From positions 25,189,797-25,253,796 of the forward strand of contig NC_057816.1 in assembly GCF_910594005.1 (NCBI RefSeq): a stretch of DNA of 64,000 nucleotides, given 5' to 3'. This document shows positions 63,476 to 64,000 of this stretch, piece after piece. Every line of letters begins with the position of its first letter. Positions within the stretch are counted from its first letter, which is position 1. The translations under genes were made by a program, and so were the position numbers. The notes under the pieces were generated by a model. It had not been told where the DNA came from and did not search any database. It saw only the letters and a list, made by a program, of their open reading frames with translations. The DNA comes from Cervus elaphus. Its lineage: Eukaryota > Chordata > Mammalia > Artiodactyla > Cervidae.

Positions 63476-64000
63476 CATCTTCTCCCCCAGCTCTGCTGAT
63501 CTGGGTGTTGATCACAGCTACCCTTGGTGTTCACTTTAGTCAGATTTCATCAATAAAAACACTGGTGGAGCCTTCCTTTAGAGATAGCTTAGGCAAAGCC
63601 TCTCCTAGGCTTTAGAGGGCCCGACAAATATTTTTTAAGGGGCTCTTGTCTAATATACAAAGAAAATTTCTTGCCAGAAGCCAACGTGCCAGCACCGTCT
63701 GGACAGACCAACCTCACATAATTCCATGAAAGAACTTCAGCCCCAGATAGAAGGATACACGCTCTTGCTTTCCTAGAATTGGGGCCCAGCTCTGGAGCCC
63801 AAGCTATCATTGGGGTAACTGCTGGAGCTCCTTGGGACATCTGGTCATCTCTGCGAGTGGGTAGAAGTTCAGAGGGCTCCCTGAAAGGAGAACTGGGAAC
63901 AGGGAGCCCCACGATTCCAGGTGGTAGTTAGGGTACACTGGCTGGTGTCAGGCCCTGGACGGAGTCTGTGACAATTTCTAAGAAGACACTCAAAAGGCTA
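63476..64000. other. Unassigned intronic stretch
   Basis: No recognised repeat, exon or motif up to the window end. Confidence 0.5.

Noticed and set aside
38229..64000. Second NAV2 coding exon (start of the CH domain)
   Set aside because: I looked for the expected continuation of the protein in plus-strand frames and did not find it; it most likely lies beyond the window.

Overview
This is a eukaryotic, mammalian window from a bovid ruminant. The evidence is a set of ruminant-only repeats (Bov-tA and Bov-A2 SINEs, BovB 3' ends) alongside cetartiodactyl SINEs (CHR type), cetartiodactyl L1 3' ends and ancient mammalian MIR, L2, MER5 and Tigger copies. The species (cattle, sheep, goat or other bovid) cannot be told from the sequence alone. 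There are no bacterial features, CRISPR arrays or rRNA genes.

Only one protein-coding segment is supported: the first coding exon of NAV2 (neuron navigator 2), plus strand, 37971-38228, 86 codons. It ends in a strong splice donor and sits at the 3' end of a CpG island (core about 36780-38270). The island holds a pair of inverted CCAAT boxes, GC boxes, two short upstream ORFs and a T18 tract close to the start codon. The next NAV2 exon, which should begin the calponin-homology domain, was not found, so 38229-64000 reads as the 5' part of a very long first coding intron.

Layout: 1-36150 is repeat-rich non-coding DNA. It is either the intergenic 5' flank or, since longer NAV2 transcripts from an upstream promoter are known in other mammals, an intron of those transcripts. 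36150-38960 is the promoter, CpG island and exon. 38229-64000 is intron with dense MIR and L2 fossils, scattered Bov-tA insertions, a secondary CpG-rich patch at about 55955-56480, and some unique stretches with motif clusters or palindromes that could be regulatory. From about 35.0 to 43.7 kb I see no ruminant-specific or cetartiodactyl-specific retrotransposon.

I found no undescribed multi-gene system. The best leads are regulatory: the inverted CCAAT pair, uORFs and T-tract of the NAV2 promoter, the intronic CpG patch, a perfect CRE at 48632, and a SOX/TCF/SOX-like cluster at 44787. Repeat names rest on recalled consensus patterns; no database search was run, and edges are accurate to roughly 10-30 bases unless a target-site duplication is cited.
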